Shown: piece after piece, positions 25,750 to 35,861 of the stretch
Position numbering within the stretch: the stretch's first letter is position 1
Layout of the letters: each line of letters opens with the position of its first letter
Source: Semisulcospira habei
Lineage: Eukaryota > Mollusca > Gastropoda > Semisulcospiridae
Direction: 5' to 3'
Assembly: GCA_036245525.1 (NCBI GenBank)
Contig: BTPG01000004.1
Span: 16,191,631-16,255,630, forward strand
Length of the DNA stretch: 64,000 nucleotides
The notes under the pieces: generated by a model
What the model was told of the DNA's origin: nothing
Databases searched by the model: none
Seen by the model: the letters and a program-made list of their open reading frames with translations, nothing else
Made by a program: the position numbers and the translations under genes

Positions 25750-28135
25750 CTACTTAAGCTGTTTACGGATACCCTTTGCTTTTTTTGTTGTCTTAGTTCT
25801 TCGCCTAAACGAGTCCATGATTGTCTTGCATTTGTGATACATCCTCACCTTGAAATAGAGGTGAACAACATCTTCCAAGATCTTTTCTTTCGTACTGTCT
25901 GACACATCAGTCTAGCATAAAATATCATACAAGCAAGTAGACACAGACTCTGACTGACTGCATCTTTCAAGATATGTTTTAAATGAAGCATTCACACTTG
26001 ATGCATCTCCAAACAACTCCCTGAAACACATTTCAAGACCCAGAAAAATCTGAACGCTATTTGGTTTCAGTTTGATCAAACCACCTCTGTCGAGAATGCT
26101 TGTCAGTGTCTTTCTGGTACCTGCAGTAGCATCAATTCCAGTTTTAGTAGTACTGTCACCATCACTGCATGTTAGTTTTTCCAGGCACTTGATGATCCTT
26201 GCCCCAACATCTTTATCTTGGAGTCTTCTTGCCTTTTGTCTGAGTTTTTGGATTACAAAACCACCAATGTACTCGACAATGTCATGCTCAGTGTCAAGAA
26301 GGGGCATGCTTATTTCAGAACACACTTGTTCAGGTTCATATTGAAGCTGAATTAACAGCTCAAATGTTTTCAGACACAACCATGGGGCTACAATTTCTGA
26401 TGATCTTTCTGCAACAGTGGACATGTTTTCTGTGCACATTTGATGAAACTTGGTGTAGGCACGTTCCTTTGCTGTATTTTTAAATTTGTGTCGTGGTACC
26501 AAGCAGTTGTTCAGGAACTGGAGAACAGGCAGCATCACACTGCCTAAAAAAACCCAACAACAACATCGTATTAGAGAACAGGTTGACATTCACTTTGCAG
26601 CAACAGTAAAACCAATTTCTTGTTCCTTTTATAATGTAAGCTCTTGCTCAAATAGAAAGATATTAAAATAATGCCTGTTTCTATCAGAATCAAAATGCTT
26701 TTTGGATACCACACAGGAATCAATTGATAATTAATTAAAATAGACAGCAATAGCATTGTCACATGGCTAAAATGTAAAAAGACATCCTGATCACACACAA
26801 TTCATACACCTACACCACATTTACAATAACATTTTAATAAATATATACTGCACAATATTATGTATCCACACTAATATAATTATCAAGTACTAAAACTCAT
26901 TCAGACAAATTACAGCAAGCACATTCACTTCGATTTTCATTAAATAAAATAAAAAATGCAACAGTCAAAAAGGGATTATAAGAGTCATCACAGAACACAT
27001 CTCACTACAGAACAATGAAAAATGGTAACAAAAATAAAAACAATGCTTGCACTACTCACACTCACATTGTGCATGTGAGTGTGAGTACTGCAAGCATTGT
27101 TTTTATTTAATGCTTTGTGAACCAGTACATCCACACCAATAGTAGATATTTAGATGTGCATTTTGTGTCATCCCACTGATTTCTGAACACTGTAGAAAGG
27201 TGAAAGGCAGGGATAATGGGGGAACATATGATGGTACGTACTGTCTAAGTTTTTGCAGATTTCACGAACGCTCTCTGGCATACAGTCATCTCTTTGCAGC
27301 TCTCCGCAAGCCTGGTTAACAATATTCACCGTCAGCTAGGAAAAAAAAAGGTTAACAGCGCCATTAATACATTAGGCAATTAAAGAGAATGCAACATGTA
27401 TACCCATTGATTAAAAAACAGGCACAGACTAAGTTAAACTAAGAACAATTAAAATGTTGGCCTTCATGCTCCCTGCCAATTTATTTAGTTCTTTTGTGTT
27501 GTATAGTTATTTTATTTTTTTGTTGAGGGGGAAGGGAGGAGGAACGTACGTGTTACTTTAACCAAAAGTTTGTCACTTTCCCTCAACCCTTACTGTTGTA
27601 CACGTGAGAGATTAAAAATCAGTTCTTTGTAATGGTACAAATATTATTGATTAATACTTTTTGCACTAATATGTACCTTGACAACGTTGGAAGTGGCGGG
27701 TAACGCCGAACTGGCAGCATGCAGACACTCTCCAACATCTTGGTCCTGATCGAATTCCTGGTTTAGATATTATAAGAATGTTAATACAGCTCGGCAGAAT
27801 TATAGTAGAAAGAATAATTACAGATCTGTCTAGATAGAAGCTACAGACTAATTTATGACAGATTTACAATACAGTCAATTATATTTCAACAGTTTCCATC
27901 TCGTGTAAACGTGAAACTAATACTAGAACACTTCACTTGATCTACTCCAGCAGCCTATCACGTGTGACACAAATAAACGATAGAATGCACAAAGGAAGAC
28001 TTCAATCGAAATATAAACCGTCAAAAAACAAAAAAAGGCTACCATGTATGCCCCTATTTATTGAATAAGTGTTCAAGGTAGAAAATCTTGGGAATGTTTG
28101 CTCCTCTTTACCTGCAAAACAGTGTCGATCTCCAT
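25750..28135 (-). CDS. second gene of the P-like element: possible separate C-terminal transposase module (four exons, one in-frame TAG)
   Basis: Exons 28112-28135 (starts ATG, MEIDTVLQ), 27677-27757, 27242-27335 and 25750-26543 join in frame through three GT-AG introns. Translation meets TAG at 25912-25914 after 276 residues. The same frame then stays open for 53 more (LYFKVRMYHKCKTI, ending in a basic KGIRKQLK) to a TAG at 25750, so the first TAG is either the true end or a recent nonsense change. Motifs such as DIVEYIGGFVIQKL and LTSILDRGGLIKLKP recall, from memory, the C-terminal part of some P-like and THAP9-like transposases, a part the 848-aa protein lacks. Function is unknown; a partner of the transposase is inference. 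It begins 131 bp inside the right terminal repeat. Confidence 0.6.
26544..27241 (-). other. third intron of the second P-element gene, with palindrome FB-K
   Basis: Intron between A|GTACGT (27241) and TTTTTTTAG| (26544). A palindrome at about 27034-27107 (AAACAATGCTTGCA, ACTCACACTCACAT and complement) has no second copy in the window. Confidence 0.6.
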
Positions 28136-28246
28136 TGTTGTTGTGTGTGGAAACAAAAGCGGATGCGTAGGATGACTAAATCAATTGACGCATGCGCGAC
28201 GGGAGTTCGGCCTGCGGTTCGTCTGTTTCTCGGCAAAGAGATGCTT

Positions 28247-28266
28247 GTCCGGTTATTGTGGTCTAT
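28247..28266. repeat. right terminal inverted repeat of the P-like element
   Basis: GTCCGGTTATTGTGGTCTAT; complement of the left end with one substitution and one indel. Confidence 0.9.
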
Positions 28267-28275
28267 GATGTTGAC
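28267..28275. repeat. target-site duplication, right
   Basis: GATGTTGAC, identical to 18322-18330. Confidence 0.85.
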
Positions 28276-29118
28276 AAGTGGAGAGCCCTACCTCCTGCGC
28301 CTCCTCTAATTCCGCTAAATCGCTCAATTGTGGTTACGCACGCCACAAAACGAGCGATAAAAATCAGCCAATCGAATTGTCCGCCTTGCGCCGACTCGGC
28401 CCGGGACTGCTGTCAGGGGAAAAATGCTCAGATGACGCTATGGAGGGAAAAAAAAACTGAAACTGACCAAGAGAAATTCAGCAAGAGGCGTAGATTCTCA
28501 TGAGCCCCTGCATCTCATAAAAATTGATACCTCCTGCCGACGGAGCCAGAAGAACCCGGATGACGCAGTTCCCAACACGTTCAGTTGGTGCGATGCCCGC
28601 GAGGTTAACAACGCTATGACTAACAGTACTGAATCAATGCCATGATGGATTTTTTGTTGTTGTTCTTCACTTGAGTGGAGGTTATTGTAGAGGTACTATT
28701 ATTGATTTTTGGCACTGTTAACACTTAGTGTCCAGACCTGTATTTCCAGCGCTAAATTCCACAGCATGATTTCATCAAAGAAATTCTGTGCAGCCTCAAG
28801 TGCCAAACAATAAAAACAACGACAAAAATTACTACTACACAACAACCTCTCAAGTTCTTTGAACGTCATGAACTTCAGGAATTATAAAAAGCCGGTTTCA
28901 TTTTTACGCATCCATGTTTATCGAAAAGTTGCCTAAGTGGATACTGCGGATACTGGATAGGCCAATACACGCTCCACACCACCCCTCCCCACCACTCTTG
29001 TCAAGAGAAAAGCTGCAGATGTAGCACCAAAACGAGTTCATGTTCAATCATGCAATCTGCTATGAGTTTTTGCGGCATTGAGAACTTTTTAGTTCATAAT
29101 ACGTATATGTCACAGAGT
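28276..29118. other. noncoding flank with partial FB-B
   Basis: An incomplete FB-B copy lies at about 28482-28539 (GCAAGAGGCGTAGATTCTCA, right arm truncated). Nothing else recognised. Confidence 0.5.
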
Positions 29119-29197
29119 TTAACTCTTTGGCTGTCGGTAGCGGTATTTGTCGATGTGATTCCTCGTCAAAAACCGCTACCGACAGCATAAGGGTTAA
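29119..29197. mobile_element. FB-E foldback element
   Basis: TTAACTCTTTGGCTGTCGG pairs with CCGACAGCATAAGGGTTAA; inner arms GGTAGCGGT and ACCGCTACC. Confidence 0.8.
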
Positions 29198-29529
29198 CGA
29201 GCGTAAAACGTAACCTCAGTACACCAACTTCATAATTTAGTTCGCGGGCGCACGCGACACAGAACGCAGCGGTAGTTTGACAGTGAGGAATGACGCCGGT
29301 GGTGGCGCCACCATCAGCACACGTGTCAATCAGGGGCGCGTTCAGACGGAGCGCGTCTTTTCACAGGAAGAAGAAACCTATATACTGAGGACGTCTTCAA
29401 GTCTCCGGTCCCTTGATGGCAATGGCTAGTGTGGTGTGCAGTAAAGTGAAATTGTTGGCCTGCTCTAAGCTAGCAGTCTTAGCCTGTGTGACAGTAGGCC
29501 CTATGCTAAGAATTCTAAGACCTATAGGC
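29198..29529. other. noncoding, nothing recognised
   Basis: No signal seen. Confidence 0.4.
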
Positions 29530-29645
29530 GCGTTGCATGAGCGAGCTTAAATCCTGCGCAATCCACTAAACAAGATGCCAGGCTATAGCGAAGGAACTTG
29601 CTCAGTGGCTTGGTTAGGATTTAAGCTTGCTCATGCAACTAACCC
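29530..29645. mobile_element. FB-D foldback element, diverged
   Basis: GTTGCATGAGCGAGCTTAAA pairs with TTTAAGCTTGCTCATGCAAC. The private TTAAATCCT against AGGATTTAA is matched in both arms, although the inner stem has mismatches. Confidence 0.75.
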
Positions 29646-29680
29646 TTGAGTTCCTGATGGCCTTAGGACTCCGAGAAACC

Positions 29681-29894
29681 TTAACTCATTCTACCCCAGA
29701 CACACCACATCAAGATAAGGATCGACCATGATAGTTCAAGGGTGATGCCAGAATAGCTTGGCGCCTATGGGCGCCAAGCTATTCTGGCATCACCCTTGAA
29801 CTATCATGGTCGATCTGTGTCCTGCACTGCAGTGCAGTCTTCAGAGGACAACGGCAAAATTTTGGAATTTCGGTGTTGGGGTAGAATGAGTTAA
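29681..29894. mobile_element. FB-A' foldback element, best-preserved copy
   Basis: TTAACTCATTCTACCCCAGA to GGGGTAGAATGAGTTAA, 214 bp. The central palindrome of about 98 bp is perfect by eye. Confidence 0.9.
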
Positions 29895-29953
29895 ACCCCA
29901 ACTGACCCAGATAAACTTGGGCCTAGTCGACGATTTCAGTCAGTGTCACACCC

Positions 29954-30018
29954 ACACTGCTTGTCTCCCTCGAATCAAGTGCGCAGATCAGCGCAGCGAG
30001 TCGACAGAGACACCCAGT
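29954..30018. mobile_element. FB-F foldback element, diverged
   Basis: CACTGCTTGTCTCCCTCGA opposite GACAGAGACACCCAGTGTG. Better copies lie at 38.9 and 45.3 kb. Confidence 0.5.
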
Positions 30019-30150
30019 GTGTAACATACCAGTGTGTGTAGTGTATCTTAACAGTACGATATGCTACTCCCCCCTACATAATTATGTCGTGGGGACAGGA
30101 AATCGGACTTCTCTCTCTCAGTATCCAAAACTTCTGGCCGCTTTAGTCCT

Positions 30151-30348
30151 GGGGCAAGTTGCATGAGCGAGCTTAGAATCCTGCGCCAGCCACTAAGCAA
30201 GGTGCGCCGCTATATAGCGGTGCACATTGCTTAGTGGCTCGTGCAGGACTAAGCTCGCTCAGTTGACTAAGCAAGGTGCGCCGCTATATGGTAGCGCACC
30301 TTGCTTAGTGGCTGGTGCAGGACTAAGCTCGCTCATGCAACTGGCCCC
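30151..30348. mobile_element. double FB-D foldback element
   Basis: Two FB-D cores in tandem (CCGCTATATAGCGG and CCGCTATATGGTAGCG centres) share an outer pair of GCATGAGCGAGCTTAG arms. It has four CACTAAGCAA/TTGCTTAGTG-type arm segments. Confidence 0.75.
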
Positions 30349-30611
30349 ATGCCCACCGTTTCCGTGCACTTATATGCATACAGCTCCAGGTTTTATCAGC
30401 ATCTGCGTTTCTCAACATTGAGGAGATGTGCGGGGTTTCGCACGTTCTGGGCCACAAGCTTGACAAGAACGTCTTCACATCCAAGTGTGGATTATAGCTT
30501 GGCGCCGTATCGCACACAAATCTACCGAGGGGAGAAAACAGTGTGAGGGAAAGAAGTCGAGGGGAAAAAAATATACACAACAGGAAAGACTAAAGGCCCC
30601 TGTCACTTATA
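30349..30611. other. noncoding, nothing recognised
   Basis: No signal seen. Confidence 0.4.
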
Positions 30612-30681
30612 GTGTGCTGGTCTGTGATTTTGGTCCTTACGGCTGTAACCCGTAAGGTCCAAAATCACAGCCCAGCACACA
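30612..30681. mobile_element. FB-C foldback element
   Basis: AGTGTGCTGGTCTGTGATTT pairs with AAATCACAGCCCAGCACAC around CCTTACGGCTGTAACCCGTAAGG. Confidence 0.8.
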
Positions 30682-31039
30682 CTGTGAATTTTATTCGGTA
30701 GTGCTGTGCAGTTATGTGTTTCAACATTCTCCTATTTTCATGAAAACGACGAGATAGCGAGCTCAGTCCTTGTCATACACTGACGAGCAAAAGAAATGCG
30801 CTGAGATAGCAAGTTGACAAATGTCTCTCGTCGCACTGACGTGCAAAAGATACGCGATATCATTCGAATCCTGGAAAGCAGTTCCGATGGTTCGGATGAT
30901 GTTGCATTTCTTTCGCTCGTCGGTATATTTATGCGCTTCATGCAGATTGCTGAAGCTTGACAACCAACAGTAACGAAACTACTCTCTACCCCACCTCCAC
31001 ATAACTCCAAATTTAATCAAGAAGATTAAGTGTTCCACA

Positions 31040-31340
31040 GGTATGAAGTCCAGACCAACAAGATGACTGCGAAACGCAAAATGCAGAGAATAATCCAACG
31101 AAGAAAGAAGCACGTATAGAAAAGACAATAACAACACAACTGTGTTGTCACATCCTTCAGTTGTCACATTCTTTCTGCGATAAATGAAGATAGGTAGCGA
31201 CTGATCTCTTTATTTGTTTGTCTGTATATTTTGCAAAAGGGTATTGACCCGAAATATTAATAAATTGTTTTGTAACTGTCATTTCTAAGCATGCTTCTTT
31301 CTCCGTTGGGTACTTCTTCGTTTTGTAACTGTCTTTTCTA
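31040..31340 (-). repeat. dispersed repeat with partial inverted duplication
   Basis: The minus strand of 31145-31340 (AATTTATTAATATTTCGGG) matches the plus strand at 36325-36470. 31050-31130 carries a related piece in the opposite direction. A partial third copy lies at about 55205-55325. It could be the 3' end of a retroelement; the type is unknown. Confidence 0.55.
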
Positions 31341-31751
31341 AGTGCTTTCTCTCTTCGTTTGGTTGCTTTCATTTTCAATGCGCTGGCAAAACAACTTCGT
31401 GTGCACATCACGCGGTATCACCGAGCACGCAAGTAAAAAATATCACCTCCACTGTTCGAAAACAAGGGAGGTGGATCGACAAATAAACAACAAGCACGTC
31501 AAACCCCGAGAATAATCTTAACGCTGTTAAAGGCTGGTCGGTAGACATATGTAACCTCATCAGTAAGAATCTTCCTCAAGCCTCAACATTCGCCTTGACT
31601 TGCGGTCCAGTAATTAGCTTGCAGTCGTTGATCAGTTCCTAGTCGACACGCCTGTCAAGATAGGGCGTCCCAAACAATGGCCGAAACACCTGGCCTGTGC
31701 CTTGACTTGTCTTCACGCCTCATGCCCAAGTCCCCTCCCTAATTCCACGTC
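31341..31751. other. noncoding, nothing recognised
   Basis: No signal seen. Confidence 0.4.
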
Positions 31752-31818
31752 TGCAAGAGGCATAGATTCTCATGAGACCCTGCTGTCGCAGGGACTCATG
31801 AGAATTTATACCTCTTGC
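31752..31818. mobile_element. FB-B foldback element
   Basis: GCAAGAGGCATAGATTCTCA pairs with TGAGAATTTATACCTCTTGC around CCCTGCTGTCGCAGGG. Confidence 0.85.
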
Positions 31819-32122
31819 TGGGAAGAAATCGCCCTCATTTACATTCACTCCCGTCTCTTGTAAGCCATCGAAGCTTGAAGATCATTGCGAGTGTTCATAA
31901 AATGACCTGGCCTAATTACATTTAATTACATGCACGCGCAGGGATTGTCCGGAAAATCAGCGTTGTGGCCGCGTGTTACTGTCAGGTACAAATTCACAGT
32001 CATGGAGAAACGGGCAGTACGCGGACGAAAACTGACCTCTCTGCTACGAACATGTTACAAGAGACCAAATAATGTGATTTTTTAAATTATTATTTTTAAC
32101 ATGTGCAATACCTAATGTTCTA

Positions 32123-32180
<58 letters not shown>
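32123..32180. repeat. (ATT)n microsatellite
   Basis: About 19 ATT units. The open region at 31819-32122 shows nothing else. Confidence 0.95.
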
Positions 32181-32242
32181 TGTGCAACCATTGTACTGGC
32201 AACAATCTCTACTCGAAGAACCGCGGATGCAAACACTAACTA

Positions 32243-32308
32243 GTAAAAGGCATAATTTATGAGTCCCCGCAAAATGCGGGGGCTCATGAAGATCTATGCC
32301 TCTTGCAG
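32243..32308. mobile_element. FB-B foldback element
   Basis: AAAAGGCATAATTTATGAG pairs with CTCATGAAGATCTATGCCT around CCCCGCAAAATGCGGGG; the left arm is partly mutated. Confidence 0.75.
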
Positions 32309-32752
32309 GTGCGCGCTATTCTGCGGTAGGACACTATCAGTTTAAAGACACAATGACATCGCGCTGTGTGTTTCCACTCTGCAACCTCACGACTTGTGCT
32401 TTTTCCAGTCTTTTGAGCCTGTACGCCAGCGATGCGCAGAGAGGAAACACACTGACACAAATTGTACCTCCTAACCCCCCAGAACAAACAAACGCCACAA
32501 TTTGTTATGTAGGGACCTTTTTTTTTTTCTTCTTTCTTTCTGGAAGCGGTGTTGATGTAGGATTCGCTCCCCTTAATCTAATCGTCCTACTGATAAGATA
32601 ATGAATGATATTAGCAAAAGATCCGGAGTTATCTCGATCTCAATAATAAGTTAGGGGAGAGTTTTAATTTATTGTTTAGTCTGGTGTAGACGGATGGGTA
32701 GGAGGGGGGTAGCGTGGGACTGGGTGCGGTGGGGCGAGTGTGGAAAACTGAT
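32309..32752. other. noncoding, nothing recognised
   Basis: Poly-T run at about 32518-32530. No coding signal. Confidence 0.5.
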
Positions 32753-32925
32753 TAACCCACTCATTGGCGCTGCACTACCGTTAAACAGTAGTGCCAGATT
32801 AGCGTGGCCATTGAAGATGCCAATCCGTCTCCCACAACCGGTGCTTATCGAGTCTACATCTCCAAAAGTTGAGAACAGACAGCGTTATTTATGATCGCGT
32901 TATTGTCGGACTGAATTTCCATTAC
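32753..32925. mobile_element. FB-A foldback element, heavily decayed
   Basis: TTAACCCACTCATTGGCG at the left, AGTAGTGCCAGATTAGCGTG inside, CGGACTGAATTTCC near the right; second arm lost. Confidence 0.45.
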
Positions 32926-32951
32926 TTGTGAATAAAAACCGTTGGTAAACA

Positions 32952-33060
32952 AAAGGTCATCGGGCCGACGTCAGCTTTTAGCTGTCCCGCGCACATCCAC
33001 ATCCACATCCACATCCACATCCGTGCGCGTACCAGCTAAGGTTGACGTTAGCTTGAGTAC
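32952..33060. repeat. GACGTCAGC repeat with (CATCCA)n
   Basis: Related to the direct repeats at 8.0-8.25 kb. It includes about five CACATC units between CGCGCACATCC and ATCCGTGCGCG. Confidence 0.45.
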
Positions 33061-33200
33061 CTTTGGTTCACACGGAATCCTCCTGCGTTACATAATATAC
33101 AGCGATATATATTGAAGGGAGGGACACCCAGGCTGACCTCTATTATGTTTAAATGAGGTAACCTAGACACAACACAAATGTACGTCTAGTTATGTCGATT

Positions 33201-33280
33201 TTAATCCATTGTGCATGCAGCCAACAGTACTGTTAGGCATAAGCCGCGTATCCGGAGGCGGCACGTCTCGAATGAGTTAA
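33201..33280. mobile_element. FB-G-type TTAA foldback element, chimeric
   Basis: TTAATCCATTGTGCATGCAG at the left and GGCACGTCTCGAATGAGTTAA at the right. The right end is FB-G; the left end resembles the element at 9803. Confidence 0.5.
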
Positions 33281-33411
33281 CAACGCTGGCTGCATGCACA
33301 CCTTCACTACCAGTCGACGCAGCTTGAGGTGGTTGTTGTTCTTTTGGTCAAATCTGTATTTGAACGCCAAAAGAGCCCCAGCCGTGCAAGAACATGGGCG
33401 CAGCGTCGTGT

Positions 33412-33478
33412 CAGCAAGAGTCATAGCTCCCCATGGGTCCCCGCAAATGCGGAATCATGATGAGCTATGCCTCTTGCG
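33412..33478. mobile_element. FB-B foldback element
   Basis: AGCAAGAGTCATAGCTCCCC with GATGAGCTATGCCTCTTGC. The private ATAGCTC against GAGCTAT replaces ATAGATC against GATCTAT, compensated. Confidence 0.75.
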
Positions 33479-34006
33479 GTTGGATTTTAACCATAAATCT
33501 ACCAGTATAGTATGAGCGCAAGGTAGCCATAAATTTACCAAGCTACTACGAGCGCAAAAAGGTACCATAAATCTACCACACCGGCCAAACCGTGGATAAC
33601 GACCTCCCTACAACCCTCGTGCCACGTCTCAACCTCGCCCCCCCCCCTCCCCCCACACTCCATCCGCTCTTCGCAATATCCGGGTGGATGTACCTGTACT
33701 ACAACACGAGGGACATAATTGTTCGCACCCCGCTATCCTTGGGCAAATATTTAGCCAGGAGCCTGCCGCTGACTCCTCCCGACTCTGCCCTTTCCGTTCC
33801 TCCCACCCCTATTGCTTTCTCCGTGACTCCGGGGGCCCGCAGTTCGGGGTGGAAGGGTGCTTCTCCACCCGAGTTGTGTCAAGTCCTTTGTTAAGGCGTG
33901 TCGAGACGGGACGCTGGGTTTTTCTTAAAGCTTTGGTGCCATACCGATCCCTGCGAAACGGCTTGCTTTTTCGATTTTCCCTCCTACCAAAAGGGCGCAA
34001 TCCGTT
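33479..34006. other. noncoding; short TACCATAAATCTACCA repeats
   Basis: CCATAAATCTACCA-type motifs recur at about 33490, 33529 and 33564. Open frames here show no family character. Confidence 0.5.
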
Positions 34007-34087
34007 TTAACTCATTCGAGACGTGCAGCATCCTGACACGCGGCAAAAAGCCGCGTACCCCTACGCAGCAGGTCTCGAAGATGTTAA
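34007..34087. mobile_element. FB-G foldback element
   Basis: TTAACTCATTCGAGACG to GGTCTCGAAGATGTTAA with inner ACGCGGC/GCCGCGT. Its right TTAA is directly followed by CCCCTTTGCTGCCGG, an FB-E-like end sharing that TTAA. Confidence 0.75.
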
Positions 34088-35790
34088 CCCCTTTGCTGCC
34101 GGTGATCACGAATTTTGCGTCTGAAACTAATGCACGCTGACCAACTTTCGCCTGAAATAACACAAATGAAATGGGACCAAAGATGAGCACGAACAACACA
34201 GGACTATTTTTTTTGCTTGGCTTGACTTCGCGAACGAAGATTTTATAGGAGTTGCCCACGACGTCTGCAGGCTTGTTCGTGGCTGCGGAGGCCAATCCGA
34301 GACAGGCAGGTTCGACCGCAGTGGCTGCAGGGGAAGGTATGGCCAGGGTTCTGAGCTGCGGCATCTCTGTTTTTTCTCCTGAGCCGCTTGTCCTTAAGGC
34401 TAGCTCTGTGAGAGTCCTCAAAGGAGACAGCTGCCTTGTAAATGGTGGAGCGCCAGGTGTCACGGTCCGCAGCAAGCGAAGACCACTGGTGGTGGTCGAT
34501 TTGGCAGGCACTAAGTGCCTTCTTGAGACAGTCTTTGTATCTCTTCTTTGGTGCCCCTCTGTCACGGTGTCCAGTAGCAAGCTCGCCGAACAGGGTGATC
34601 TTTGGTAGGCGATGATCCTCCATCCTGGAGACATGCCCCGCCCAGCGGAGCTGTGTCCGCAGCAGCAAAGCCTCGATGCTCACAGTTTCAGCCTGTTCAA
34701 GGACCTCGACGTTGGTGACATAGTCACTCCAGTGAATGCCCAGGATGGTACGCAGGCAGCGCTGGTGGAAGCGTTCGAGGAGTCGTAGTTGGCTGCGGTA
34801 GAGGGCCCAGGACTCGGAACCATACAGCAGGGTGGTGAGGACCACAGCTCTGTACACGCTGATCTTGGTGCCTGTTTTCAGCTGTTGATTGTGCCACACC
34901 CGCTTGAAAAGTCGCCCGAAAGCGCTGTTCGCTTTTGCCAGCCTGCTTGCAAGCTCCTTGTCCAGCTTGGCGTCCGACGTGATAACGCAGCCAAGGTAAG
35001 TAAACTGGTGCACTGACTTTAGTTCAGACTCGCCAATGGTGATGTGAGGAGGGCGATACACTGTCTTGGGTGCCGGCTGATGGAGGACCTCTGTCTTTTT
35101 CAGACTGACCTCGAGTCCAAAGAGCTGGGCAGCATCTGCGAAGCAAGACGTGATGCGCTGCAGGGCTCTCTCTGTGTGTGCAACGAGGGCAGCATCATCA
35201 GCAAAAAGCAGCTCACGAATCAGTTGGTCTAGGGTTTTCGTGTGGGCCTGCAGTCGTCTGAGGTTGAACAGGCTGCCATCGAGACGATACCTGATGTACA
35301 CTGCATCGTCATCATCGAGGTCCACTGTGGCCTGCTTCAACATCATGCTAAAAAAGATGGTGAAGAGGGTCGGTGCCAGCACGCAGCCCTGCTTTACGCC
35401 GTTGAGAATAGGGAATGGTTCTGAGAGGTCATTGTTGAGTCTGACCTGGCCTTGCTGGTCCTCGTGTAGCTGGACAATCATGTTGAGGAACTTTGGGGGA
35501 CAGCCAAGTCGCTTCAGGATCTGCCACATGCCTTGCCTGCTCACAGTGTCGAACGCTTTTGTTAGGTCGACAAATGTTACGTACAGCCCTTTGTTCTGCT
35601 CGCGGCACTTCTCCTGTAGCTGTCTCAGCACAAAGACCATATCGGTGGTGCTCCTGTTTGCTCTGAAGCCACACTGGCCCTCTGGGAGTTGGTCTTCAGC
35701 GATGGCAGGTACCAGCCGATTCAGGAGCAGCCTTGCAAGGATTTTCCCAGCAATGGACAGCAGGGTAATTCCCCGATAGTTGGAACAGGA
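34088..35790 (-). mobile_element. 5'-truncated non-LTR retrotransposon
   Basis: It holds the reverse transcriptase part and about 155 bp of 3' flank. It is cut off at about 35790, next to an FB-B hairpin (35794-35861), and ends on the other side at an FB-G/FB-E junction. Confidence 0.85.
34243..35790 (-). CDS. LINE reverse transcriptase, C-terminal ~515 residues, open
   Basis: This is the RT part of a LINE polyprotein. The frame is open from about 35790 to the stop at 34243 with no lesion, but the endonuclease and first RT blocks are missing. Seen in order: SNYRGITLLSIAGKILARLL, CGFRANRSTTD, YVTFVDLTKAFDTVSR, GVKQGCVLAPTLFTIFF, the active-site block ELLFADDAALVAHTE, the QFTYLGCVI thumb motif and LLYGSESW. 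Near the C-terminus is a Cys/His cluster, CSHCGRTCLSRIGLRSHEQAC (Cys-x2-Cys-x12-His-x4-Cys), a likely nucleic-acid-binding finger. It differs in sequence and C-terminus from the LINEs at 11 and 41 kb, so it is a separate lineage. The intact frame suggests recent truncation on insertion. Not functional alone. Confidence 0.88.
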   Translation of the reverse strand, partial: SCSNYRGITLLSIAGKILARLLLNRLVPAIAEDQLPEGQCGFRANRSTTDMVFVLRQLQEKCREQNKGLYVTFVDLTKAFDTVSRQGMWQILKRLGCPPKFLNMIVQLHEDQQGQVRLNNDLSEPFPILNGVKQGCVLAPTLFTIFFSMMLKQATVDLDDDDAVYIRYRLDGSLFNLRRLQAHTKTLDQLIRELLFADDAALVAHTERALQRITSCFADAAQLFGLEVSLKKTEVLHQPAPKTVYRPPHITIGESELKSVHQFTYLGCVITSDAKLDKELASRLAKANSAFGRLFKRVWHNQQLKTGTKISVYRAVVLTTLLYGSESWALYRSQLRLLERFHQRCLRTILGIHWSDYVTNVEVLEQAETVSIEALLLRTQLRWAGHVSRMEDHRLPKITLFGELATGHRDRGAPKKRYKDCLKKALSACQIDHHQWSSLAADRDTWRSTIYKAAVSFEDSHRASLKDKRLRRKNRDAAAQNPGHTFPCSHCGRTCLSRIGLRSHEQACRRRGQLL

Positions 35791-35793
35791 CTA

Positions 35794-35861
35794 ACAAGAG
35801 ACATAAATCCTCATGAGCCCACGTAAATGAGGCGGCTCATGCGGATTTATGTCTTTTGCAG
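35794..35861. mobile_element. FB-B foldback element
   Basis: AAGAGACATAAATCCTCATG with CATGCGGATTTATGTCTTTT. The private AAATCC/GGATTT and GACATAA/TTATGTC changes are matched in both arms. Confidence 0.8.

Larger units (their letters stand above)
18331..28266. mobile_element. P-element/THAP9-superfamily DNA transposon with two convergent genes
   Basis: About 9.94 kb. The left end ATAGACCATAAATAACCGGA is matched by the complement of the right end (ATAGACCACAATAACCGGAC), with one substitution and one indel over 20-21 bp, and GATGTTGAC flanks both sides. A spliced THAP transposase gene reads inward from the left end. A second spliced gene reads inward from the right end. Further subterminal similarity (CGTCGCGCA about 18391 and its complement near 28195) may be transposase-binding sites. 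Later insertions include an FB-A' element (24411-24623) and a retroelement tail. Confidence 0.9.
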
